From: Metallibacterium scheffleri
GTDB taxonomy: Bacteria > Pseudomonadota > Gammaproteobacteria > Xanthomonadales > Rhodanobacteraceae
NCBI RefSeq assembly: GCF_002077135.1
Contig: NZ_LDOS01000001.1
Span: forward strand, 384,219-448,218
Direction: 5' to 3'
DNA: 64,000 bases
Positions 28,787 to 37,659 of the stretch are shown here, piece by piece. Position 1 is the stretch's first letter; the number at the start of each line of letters is the position of its first letter. A model generated the notes under the pieces. It saw nothing but the letters and a program-made list of their open reading frames with translations. It did not search any database and had not been told where the DNA came from. A program made the position numbers and the translations under genes.

Positions 28787-31700
28787 ATGCTCGATCGACT
28801 GATTGCCTTCGCGCTGTCGCAGCGTCTGCTCGCCGTTCTGGCGGCACTGGCGCTGGTGTTGGCTGGCGTGGCCGCCTACCGCGCGCTGCCCATCGACGCA
28901 TTCCCCGACATCACCCCGACCCAGGTCAAGCTGATCCTGAAAGCGCCGGGGATGACCCCCGAGGAGGTCGAGGCGCGCGTGGTGGTGCCGCTGGAACAGG
29001 AACTGCTCGGCATTCCGCACACGCTGATCCTGCGCTCGATCACCAAGTACGCGATCGCCGACATCACCCTCGATTTCGTGGAAGGCACCGATCTGTACTG
29101 GGCGCGGCAGCAGGTGGCCGAGCGCTTCGCCGCCGCGCGCGACGTGCTGCCGATGGACGTCAGCGGCGGACTCGCGCCGATCACCACGCCGCTGTCGGAC
29201 ATGATCATGTTCACCATCGAAGGCGGCGGACTGAGCCTGGCCGAACGCCGCACCCTGCTGGACTGGACGCTGCGGCCGGCGCTGCGCACCGTGCCTGGCG
29301 TGGCCGAGGTGAACGCGCTCGGCGGCAAGGCCGAGACCTTCGAGGTCATCCCCGAACGCGCCAAGCTCAGCGCCGCCGGCGTCAGCTTCAGCGATGTGAT
29401 GCGCGCGATCGAGGCCAACAACCGCAACGACGGCGCCGGGCGCCTGAGCGAAGGCGACAGCGCACTGATCGTGCGCAGCGAGGGCGCCATCAAGTCCTTG
29501 CATGATCTTCGCCAGATCGTGCTGCGCGCGCCGCCGGGGCAACCTGCGCTGCGCGTGGGTGATGTCGCCGAGGTGCGCATGGGTAGCCTCACGCGCTATG
29601 GCGCGGTGACCAAGGACGGCGTGGGCGAGGCGGTCGAAGGCATCGTCGTCGGTCTGCGCGGTGCCGATGCCGCGCGCGTGGTGCGCGGGGTCGAGGCGCG
29701 TCTGGCCGAGCTCAAGCCATCACTGCCGCAGGGTGTGCGCATCGAGGTGTTCTACAACCGCAGCACGCTGATCACGCGCGCCGTGGGCACGGTGGAGCGC
29801 GCGCTGCTCGAAGCCACGCTGCTGGTGGTGGTGCTGCTGCTGCTGTTTCTCGGTGATCTGCGCGCGGCGCTGGTGGTCAGCCTGACGCTGCCGCTGGCGG
29901 CACTGATCACGTTTCTGCTGATGCGCGGTTTTGGCATGAGCGCCAACTTGATGAGCCTGGGCGGCCTCGCCATCGCCATCGGCATGCTGGTCGATGCCGC
30001 GGTGGTGGTGATCGAGAACACGGTCAGTGCGCTGGGCCATGCCGACAAGGCGCTGCCACGCCTGCACCGGATCTGGCGCGCCACCGCGGCGGTGGCCAAG
30101 CCGGTCACGGCAGGCATCCTGATCATCGTGCTGGTGTTCCTGCCGCTGCTCAGCCTGCAAGGTCTGGAGGGCAAGCTGTTCGCGCCGGTGGCGCTGACCA
30201 TCGTGTTCGCGCTGGCCGCATCCTTGCTGCTGTCGCTGACCGTGATCCCGGTGCTGGCTTCGTTCCTGTTGAAGGAAGGCGCGCACCGCGAGCCATGGCT
30301 GATGCGCATGCTCGAGCGCGGCTACACGCCGCTGCTGGACTGGGCGCTGACGCATCCGAAAACCCTCGGCATCGCGGCCGCGGTGAGCCTGTTGCTGGGT
30401 GGCGCCGCCTACGTGAACACCGGCAAGACCTTCATGCCGACCATGGACGAGGGTGATCTGCTGATGCAGCTGATGAAGCCGCCGGCGATCAGCCTGGAAC
30501 GCTCGGCGGCGATCGATTTGGCCGTGGAACAGCGCATCCGCGCGCGCATCCCCGAGGTCGAGCACGTGATCGCGCGGCTGGGCTCGGACGAGCTGGGCCT
30601 GGACCCGATGGGACTCAACGAGACCGACATGTTCCTGCAGCTCAAGCCACAGGATCAGTGGCGGCGCAAGGACAAGGCCTTCATCGCCGAGGAGCTGCGC
30701 GCGATCATGCGCGACTTCCCCGGCATCGAGTACGGCTTCACCCAGCCGATCGAGATGCGCGTGGCGGAAATGCTCACCGGTAGCCGCGGCGATGTGGCGG
30801 TGAAGATCTTCGGCCCGGACCTGCACGTGCTCGACCAGCTTACGCAGCGTATCGCCGCGGTGCTGGAAGCCACGCCCGGCGCCAGCGACGTGCTGGCGCA
30901 AGCCAACGAGGGCGTGCAGTACCTGAGCGTGCGCATCGGCCGCGATCTGGCTGGACGCTACGGGCTGGATGCCGTCGCGGTGCAGGATGAGCTGCGCGCA
31001 CAGGTCGAGGGCCGCCGTGCCGGCATCGTGCAGCAGGGCGAACGTCGCGTGCCGCTGCTGGTGCGCGGCGATGCCGAGCTGGCGCGCAACCCGAGCCGCT
31101 TCGCGCGCCTGGATTTGACGCGCCCCGATGGCACGCTGCCGCTGCAGGCGCTGGCCACCATCGAGCGCAGCGCCGGTCCGGTGGCGGTGCGCCGTGAGAA
31201 CGCACAGCGCTATGCGCTGATCCAGGCCAATGTCAGCGGCCGTGACCTGGTGGGCTTCGTCGCCGATGCGCAAGCGCGCACGGCCAAGGACGTGCCGCTG
31301 CCGCCGGGCTACAGCCTCGCCTGGGGTGGGCAATTCGAGAACCAGCAGCGCGCCGCGGCGCGCCTGGGGCTGGTGGTGCCGGTGGCGCTGGCATTGATCT
31401 TTCTGGTGCTGTTCACCACCTTCGGATCCCTGCGCCAGGCGGCGCTGATCCTGGCCAACGTGCCGTTCGCCATGGTCGGCGGCCTCGTCGCGCTGTGGTT
31501 GACGCGCGAGTACCTGTCGGTACCGGCTTCGGTGGGCTTCATCGCCCTGCTGGGCATCGCCATGCTCAACGGGCTGGTGCTGGTGGGTTACTTCAACCAG
31601 TTGCGCGCCGAAGGCATGGACATGGCACAGGCCGTGCGCCAGGGCGCGATCCGGCGTCTACGCCCAGTCATGATGACCGCCAGCATCACCGCGCTGGGCC

Positions 31701-31849
31701 TGGTGCCACTGTTGTTCGCCAGCGGCCCCGGCTCCGAGGTACAGCGCCCGCTGGCGATCGTGGTGATCGGCGGCTTGATCAGCTCGACCGCGCTCACGCT
31801 GTTGCTGCTGCCTGTCTTGTTCCGCCGCTTTGGTGAGGACCGCCGATGA
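28787..31849 (+). CDS. Heavy-metal efflux RND pump (CzcA/CusA family)
   Basis: 1020 residues, the normal size for the HME-RND family of proton-driven pumps that expel divalent or monovalent metal ions. Family sequence is clear: YRALPIDAFPDITPTQVK near the N-terminus, GFTQPIEMRVAEMLTGSRGD and VAVKIFGPDL in the porter domain, and the TM4 motif GGLAIAIGMLVDAAVVVIEN with D403 and E410. The CzcA residue equivalent to D402 is alanine (A397), so the TM4 motif is closer to CusA-like or other HME subgroups than to the Zn/Co pump CzcA. Metal specificity is therefore open. Ends ATGA-coupled to the DUF3240 gene. Confidence 0.94.
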   Translation: MLDRLIAFALSQRLLAVLAALALVLAGVAAYRALPIDAFPDITPTQVKLILKAPGMTPEEVEARVVVPLEQELLGIPHTLILRSITKYAIADITLDFVEGTDLYWARQQVAERFAAARDVLPMDVSGGLAPITTPLSDMIMFTIEGGGLSLAERRTLLDWTLRPALRTVPGVAEVNALGGKAETFEVIPERAKLSAAGVSFSDVMRAIEANNRNDGAGRLSEGDSALIVRSEGAIKSLHDLRQIVLRAPPGQPALRVGDVAEVRMGSLTRYGAVTKDGVGEAVEGIVVGLRGADAARVVRGVEARLAELKPSLPQGVRIEVFYNRSTLITRAVGTVERALLEATLLVVVLLLLFLGDLRAALVVSLTLPLAALITFLLMRGFGMSANLMSLGGLAIAIGMLVDAAVVVIENTVSALGHADKALPRLHRIWRATAAVAKPVTAGILIIVLVFLPLLSLQGLEGKLFAPVALTIVFALAASLLLSLTVIPVLASFLLKEGAHREPWLMRMLERGYTPLLDWALTHPKTLGIAAAVSLLLGGAAYVNTGKTFMPTMDEGDLLMQLMKPPAISLERSAAIDLAVEQRIRARIPEVEHVIARLGSDELGLDPMGLNETDMFLQLKPQDQWRRKDKAFIAEELRAIMRDFPGIEYGFTQPIEMRVAEMLTGSRGDVAVKIFGPDLHVLDQLTQRIAAVLEATPGASDVLAQANEGVQYLSVRIGRDLAGRYGLDAVAVQDELRAQVEGRRAGIVQQGERRVPLLVRGDAELARNPSRFARLDLTRPDGTLPLQALATIERSAGPVAVRRENAQRYALIQANVSGRDLVGFVADAQARTAKDVPLPPGYSLAWGGQFENQQRAAARLGLVVPVALALIFLVLFTTFGSLRQAALILANVPFAMVGGLVALWLTREYLSVPASVGFIALLGIAMLNGLVLVGYFNQLRAEGMDMAQAVRQGAIRRLRPVMMTASITALGLVPLLFASGPGSEVQRPLAIVVIGGLISSTALTLLLLPVLFRRFGEDRR

Positions 31850-32163
31850 ATCACGATACCGACACGCTGCAACTGGTGCTGATCGCGCCACGCGCGGTCG
31901 AAGATGCATTGCTGGATGCGCTGCTCACGGCGCAACCCGCGCTGGGTGGCTTCAGCACCCTGCGCATCGACGGCCACGCCGAGGACTTCCGCCGCGCCAG
32001 CGTGCGCGAATTGGTGCGCGGGCGCATCGAGCGCACCCAGTTCACGCTGGTGCTGCCGACTGCGCGCGTAGCGCAACTGCTCGACGCGCTGGGCACGCAG
32101 TTCAAGGGCGCCGGCCTGCATTGGTGGACGACGCCGGTCAATGATCACGGGAGATTGGCATGA
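31846..32163 (+). CDS. DUF3240-family PII-like protein of metal efflux operon
   Basis: 105 residues matching the DUF3240 family, small ferredoxin-like or PII-like proteins found in heavy-metal RND operons. The pattern LQLVLIAPRAVEDALLDALL...GGFSTLRIDGHAEDF, followed by ERTQFTLVLP and a C-terminal GLHWWTTPV, is typical. It overlaps both the pump gene (ATGA at 31846) and the channel gene (ATGA at 32160), so all are translated together. Cytoplasmic; a sensing or modulating role is assumed but unproven. Confidence 0.82.
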   Translation: MNHDTDTLQLVLIAPRAVEDALLDALLTAQPALGGFSTLRIDGHAEDFRRASVRELVRGRIERTQFTLVLPTARVAQLLDALGTQFKGAGLHWWTTPVNDHGRLA

Positions 32164-33554
32164 TCCACGCACGACTCACCGCCGCCGCGCTGTGCGGCAT
32201 CGCGCTGCTGCTGGCGCTGCCGGCACGCGCGCAGGCCGTGCCTGCATCCGCCAGCGCGCAAGCGCCCGCTGCTGCGGTGCCCGCGCCGCGCGCCACGGAT
32301 GCAGCATTGCCCGATCAGGCACTGGCCATGCGTGCCATCCAGGCGCTGCCCGAGGTGCGGCGCAAGGCGGCGGAGTTCGATGCTGCGCGCGCACGGGCTG
32401 ACATGCGCAGCATCGGCAATCAGGAGGCGCAAGTCACCTGGATTCCGCAGGATCGGCGCGTGCAGGACGGCACGCATTACCGCGAATGGGAGCTGGACAT
32501 CAACAAGTCGGTGCGCTGGCCCAACAAATACCTGCTCGACACGCGCATCGGCCAGCTCGGCGTGGAGGCCGCGCGGCTGGGTTTCGAAGATTCGCACCAC
32601 GCCGGTGCGCGCCTGCTGCTGATGCAGTGGAGCGCATGGCTGCGCGCTGGCAGCGATGCCGCGGTGAGCGCGCGCATCGCGACGCTGATCGAACAGGAAC
32701 GTGCGATGGTGGCTAGGCGCGTCCATGCCGGTGACGCCGCGCAGAAGGATCTGCTCGCCGCCGATGCGGCGCTGGCCGAGGCACGCGCCAGCGCGATCGA
32801 GGCCGGACTTGCCGAACAGAGCGCGCGGCGCACGCTGGCGGCCACGTTTCCGACACTGCCGTTGCCGCAACGCGTACCGCGCGTGGAAAACCCGCCCGCG
32901 CTGGCCGGCGCAGCGGCGCAGTGGCAAGCACGCATCGTCGATGTCAGTCATGAAATCGGCATGGCGCGCAGCACCGCCGAGCAGCGCGAGGTGGAAGCGC
33001 GCCGCGCGCGCGCCGATCGCGTGCCCGATCCGGTGGTCGGCGTGCGCGTGCTCAGCGATCTGGGCGGGCGCGAGAAGGTGTATGGCGTGATCCTGGGCTT
33101 GCCGCTGGGCTTTCGCTATCGCGGCGCGCAGGCCGCCGAGGCCGGCGCGCAGGCGCAGGCCGCGGCGCAAGATCTCAGCCTGGTCACGCGCGAGGTGCAT
33201 TTGTCGGCCGCGCAGGTCGTGACCCAAGCCGAAGCGTTGCATGCGCTGTGGCGGCAACGCGCGCTGGCGCAAACCGCGGCGACAGCGAGTCTGGAGAAAA
33301 CGCGTCGCGCCTATGCATTGGGCGAAGCCGGCATCAGCGAGGTGCTGCTGGCCGCGCAGGGCGCCTCCAAGGCTGATCAGGCCGCTGGTCGCGCCGCGGT
33401 GGATGCGCTGTACGCGGTCGAGCGCGTCGCGGTGGATGCGCACGCGCGCTGGCACCGCCATGCCGAGGCGGCGCACGACGGCGCCGACCACGATGCCGAT
33501 GCCTCGCCTGCAGGCAATGCCGGCGCGGTGAAATTGCCGACACTGGGCGAGTGA
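32160..33554 (+). CDS. TolC-family outer-membrane channel of the metal efflux system
   Basis: 464 residues with a signal peptide (TAAALCGIALLLALPARAQA). Long alpha-helical coiled-coil stretches around two beta-strand segments, as in CzcC/CusC: AEFDAARARADMRSIGNQEA, and later ALGEAGISEVLLAAQGASKA near the C-terminus. It ends with a His/Asp-rich stretch (ARWHRHAEAAHDGADHDADA) that might bind metal. Last gene of the adaptor-pump-DUF3240-channel operon. This channel-last order differs from the czcCBA order of classical systems. Confidence 0.9.
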   Translation: MIHARLTAAALCGIALLLALPARAQAVPASASAQAPAAAVPAPRATDAALPDQALAMRAIQALPEVRRKAAEFDAARARADMRSIGNQEAQVTWIPQDRRVQDGTHYREWELDINKSVRWPNKYLLDTRIGQLGVEAARLGFEDSHHAGARLLLMQWSAWLRAGSDAAVSARIATLIEQERAMVARRVHAGDAAQKDLLAADAALAEARASAIEAGLAEQSARRTLAATFPTLPLPQRVPRVENPPALAGAAAQWQARIVDVSHEIGMARSTAEQREVEARRARADRVPDPVVGVRVLSDLGGREKVYGVILGLPLGFRYRGAQAAEAGAQAQAAAQDLSLVTREVHLSAAQVVTQAEALHALWRQRALAQTAATASLEKTRRAYALGEAGISEVLLAAQGASKADQAAGRAAVDALYAVERVAVDAHARWHRHAEAAHDGADHDADASPAGNAGAVKLPTLGE

Positions 33555-33622
33555 CTTCGTCACGACGCGTGCGTATCGCATGCACGATCCAGTCGCGCGA
33601 AAGCGCCTGATATGCTCGCGCC

Positions 33623-34045
33623 ATGCTCATCATCAGTCCCGGCCTGCGCCTGCCCGAGCACGAGTTGGTCGAGCGTTTCCTGCGTGCCGACGGCCCCGGC
33701 GGACAGCATGTCAACCGCACCGAAAGCGCGGTGGAATTGCGCTTCGACGTGCTGCATTCGACGGCGCTGTCCGCGGATCTGCGCGCGCGCCTGCTGGCGC
33801 GCCACGATCGGCGCCTGAATCAGGCCGGCGTGCTGGTGCTGCAGGCGCGGCGCTTTCGCGATCAGGCGCGCAACCGCAGCGACGCGCGCGCGCGTCTGAC
33901 GGCATGGATCCGCGCCGCGCTGGTCGCACCGAAGCCACGCAAGGCCACGCGCCCGCCGCGCGCTGCGGTCGAGCGTCGTCTGACCAGCAAACGCATCGGC
34001 GCGCGGCGCAAGCGCGCGCGCGGCCGCCCGGACGCCGACGCGTGA
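33623..34045 (+). CDS. arfB: Alternative ribosome-rescue factor ArfB (peptidyl-tRNA hydrolase)
   Basis: 140 residues, standard length. The catalytic GGQ loop is at residues 26-28 within ADGPGGQHVNRTESAVEL, as in class I release factors, and a basic C-terminal tail (TSKRIGARRKRARGR) enters the empty mRNA channel. ArfB frees ribosomes stalled on non-stop mRNA by hydrolysing peptidyl-tRNA. Its stop overlaps the GTG start of the following acyltransferase (GTGA). Confidence 0.96.
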   Translation: MLIISPGLRLPEHELVERFLRADGPGGQHVNRTESAVELRFDVLHSTALSADLRARLLARHDRRLNQAGVLVLQARRFRDQARNRSDARARLTAWIRAALVAPKPRKATRPPRAAVERRLTSKRIGARRKRARGRPDADA

Positions 34046-34632
34046 ACGGCTATCTGCCGCCCGCCGCGCCGCCGCGCGCGCCGCAGCACACGCCGGGTAT
34101 CGGCGCGCGGGTGTGCCGCTGGATCGTGTTGCGCGCCGGCTGGCGTCTCGAAGGCACGCTGCCGGACGTGGCCAAGGTGATCCTGGTCGGCGCGCCGCAT
34201 TCCTCGTTCTGGGATGGCGTCTGGGGCATGCTGATGAAGACCGCGCTGGGCCTGCGCATCGGCATCATGATCAAGGCCGAGCTGTTTCGCGGTCCGCTGG
34301 GCTGGCTGCTGCGCAAACTGGACGCCATCCCGGTGCAGCGCAAGCGCGCTTTCGGTGTGGTCGAGCAGATGGTGCGGCATTTCGCCGACAGCGATGCGCT
34401 GTGGCTGGGCATTACGCCGGAAGGCACGCGGCGCGCGGTCGTGCGCTGGCGCTCCGGTTTCTGGCAGATCGCGCGCGGCGCGCAGGTGCCGGTCCAGCTG
34501 GTCTATCTGGACTACCCGAGCAAGACCATCGGCCTCGGCCCCCTGTGGCACATGGGCCCCGACCTCGACGCCGAGATGGCGCGCATCCGTGCGTTTTACG
34601 CACCGTATCGCGGCAAGCATCGCGGCGTGTGA
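34042..34632 (+). CDS. PlsC-like 1-acylglycerol-3-phosphate acyltransferase family protein
   Basis: 196 residues beginning with GTG at 34042, overlapping the arfB stop. The acyltransferase motif I, HSSFWD (H53, D58), and motif III, PEGTR, are intact. Members transfer acyl groups to lysophospholipids or similar acceptors at the inner membrane; this short single-domain form is common in proteobacteria and its acceptor is not defined. The frame extends upstream to 33580 but there it is only the shadow of arfB. Confidence 0.87.
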   Translation: MNGYLPPAAPPRAPQHTPGIGARVCRWIVLRAGWRLEGTLPDVAKVILVGAPHSSFWDGVWGMLMKTALGLRIGIMIKAELFRGPLGWLLRKLDAIPVQRKRAFGVVEQMVRHFADSDALWLGITPEGTRRAVVRWRSGFWQIARGAQVPVQLVYLDYPSKTIGLGPLWHMGPDLDAEMARIRAFYAPYRGKHRGV

Positions 34633-34657
34633 AGCGTGCGAATCAGCTACGAAGCGC

Positions 34658-34682
34658 AGGCCACGTTGGACGTGGCCTGCCA
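34658..34682 (+). terminator. Hairpin after acyltransferase gene
   Basis: GCAGGCCACG-TTGGA-CGTGGCCTGC, a perfect 10-bp stem 25 bp after the stop but without a U tract. It could stabilise the 3' end or terminate weakly, or be a repeat relic like the hairpins elsewhere in the window. Confidence 0.4.
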
Positions 34683-34769
34683 AGGTCGTCCCTGACCGCG
34701 GCGCTCCCGCTTGCGCGCGGATGACGCCCTAGGATTTGTTGCACCGGCAATGCGCGCGGCGGGTGCCGC

Positions 34770-34961
34770 TCAGGCCGGCAGCTGCGCCAGCGTATCGTTG
34801 AGGCGCTGCATGCGTGCCTGGATCTGCGGAATCAGTCTGGCGCGCTCGTCCTCGGCCTTGCGCTGCTGGATGGCGTCGAGGGCAAGCTCCAGGGTGCCGA
34901 CCTGGACCATCAGATCGTGGCGCTGGCGGATCAGGTTCAAATCGAGGCTCATGGCGGTCAT
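34770..34961 (-). CDS. Short helical protein of unknown function
   Basis: 63 residues from MTAMSLDLNLI, preceded by a GGGAG Shine-Dalgarno. It is a continuous amphipathic helix (IRQRHDLMVQVGTLELALDA, then RLIPQIQARMQRLNDTLAQL), probably an oligomerising coiled coil. The in-frame extension to 35102 is Cys/Arg-rich, lacks a ribosome site and is rejected. No family recognised; it is monocistronic between two plus-strand genes. Confidence 0.55.
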   Translation of the reverse strand: MTAMSLDLNLIRQRHDLMVQVGTLELALDAIQQRKAEDERARLIPQIQARMQRLNDTLAQLPA

Positions 34962-35301
34962 GATGTGGACTCCCGGTGATGGACGGGAGGTGTGATGCAT
35001 GTCGCATGCCAAGCTGGAGAATGAACGTCGACTGCACCAGAAACGCGACAACGCGCGGTTCGCCTTGACACTGCAGGGCAGCCGATGACAACTTGCGGCC
35101 ATTCCTGCGTGTTACGCGGTGTTACAGCACACAGGACGCCGCTTTTCAGGCTTCTGGCGCCCGGCTCAAACGGTCATCCTGGATTCCCCCTGTTCCTGTG
35201 ACCGCCGGGCGCCAGATCTTCTCTTTGCACTCGCTGCGCACCAGTCCTGCTCGTCGCGTCCGCGTGCATGCATCCGGCACGACTGCGGCCGGTGGCGCAG
35301 C
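34962..35301. other. Intergenic DNA, no gene seen
   Basis: Contains the ribosome site of the minus-strand 63-residue gene at its left edge. Open frames here (for example minus 35146-35538) cross the strong minus-strand terminator at 35302-35332 and look random. Nothing else is supported. Confidence 0.5.
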
Positions 35302-35332
35302 AAAAAAACGGCCCGGGCAAGCCCAGGCCGTT
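35302..35332 (-). terminator. Intrinsic terminator, minus strand
   Basis: On the minus strand AACGGCCTGGGC and GCCCGGGCCGTT pair (12 bp with one mismatch) and are followed by seven U residues. No convincing protein-coding gene lies upstream of it on the minus strand, so it presumably ends a non-coding transcript. Confidence 0.85.
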
Positions 35333-35406
35333 GCTTCCTCCCATCCTCGCGCGACCGGCCCCTGAATTCCGGTCTTGGCGTGCTCGCGAACGCGTTGCGG
35401 GATGGA
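35302..35406 (-). ncRNA. Candidate small structured RNA (~105 nt)
   Basis: Upstream of the orphan terminator the minus strand can fold: CTTCCATCCC at 35408-35399 pairs with the GGATGGGAGGAAG segment at 35346-35334, enclosing a hairpin GACCGG...CCGGTC (35374-35353) and a CGCG-rich hairpin. A TATTCT hexamer at 35418-35413 would be a -10 placing the start near 35406, but the -35 region is poor. It does not match the 6S, 4.5S, tmRNA or RNase P patterns I know. A prediction from pattern only. Confidence 0.4.
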
Positions 35407-35543
35407 AGTGCGAGAATAGGGCAGCAGGTTCCATGCCATGCCGACTGCGCCTGTGGTGACAGGGACTTGCATGATTTTCGCGGCAACGCCGGGTGACGCG
35501 GCGCGGCGCAGAGCGGCGCACCGCGGCGGCGGACCCACCTCAA

Positions 35544-35730
35544 CGGATCAGGCAGTGATGGAAACCTTCGATGTCATCGTCGGCGGCGGTGGGCGCAAGG
35601 CATGCCTTGCGCGCGTGCGGCAGGACTGCCGCACGCCGGGTGACTTGGCGCGCGCAGGAGGCGCGGGCCTAGTCACCGTCGTGAGCGCCGCCGGCGCGGC
35701 GTCAAAACAACCCCAGCGGATCAGGCAGTG

Positions 35731-35753
<23 letters not shown>
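35544..35753 (+). repeat. 37-bp direct repeats: duplicated mnmG start region
   Basis: The same 37 bp, starting CGGATCAGGCAGTGATGG and including the ATG and first eight or so codons of mnmG, occurs at 35544-35580 and 35717-35753. Diverged similarity continues upstream of each copy (ACGCCGGGTGAC at about 35486 and 35632). The 136 bp between the repeats contain a perfect 20-bp palindrome (35593-35612), an 8-bp-stem hairpin (35615-35634) and a larger stem GGTGACT...AGTCACC (35639-35677). Confidence 0.85.
35558..35731 (+). CDS. Possible leader ORF: mnmG N-terminus duplicate
   Basis: 57 codons from an ATG in the same context as mnmG, encoding [12 protein letters not shown] and then a basic unrelated sequence; the frame is open until a TGA that overlaps the ATG of mnmG (TGATG). 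It may be a leader peptide giving translational coupling, or just the remnant of a tandem duplication of the mnmG start that happens to lack stops. No family beyond the first residues. Low confidence as a functional gene. Confidence 0.35.
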
Positions 35754-37599
<1,846 letters not shown>

Positions 37600-37659
37600 G
37601 GCGATTGCGCATCCAGGCGCGACTTGCATTGCTTTGCGGGCTGCGCGAAGGACCCACCT

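Noticed and set aside
35302-35460. 6S RNA or SRP RNA
   Set aside because: The candidate is too short for 6S and lacks its long hairpin with central bubble; the SRP tetraloop/asymmetric loop motif is absent.
35146-35538. Minus-strand frame of 130 codons across the orphan terminator
   Set aside because: A strong intrinsic terminator lies inside it and the translation looks random; the non-coding interpretation fits better.
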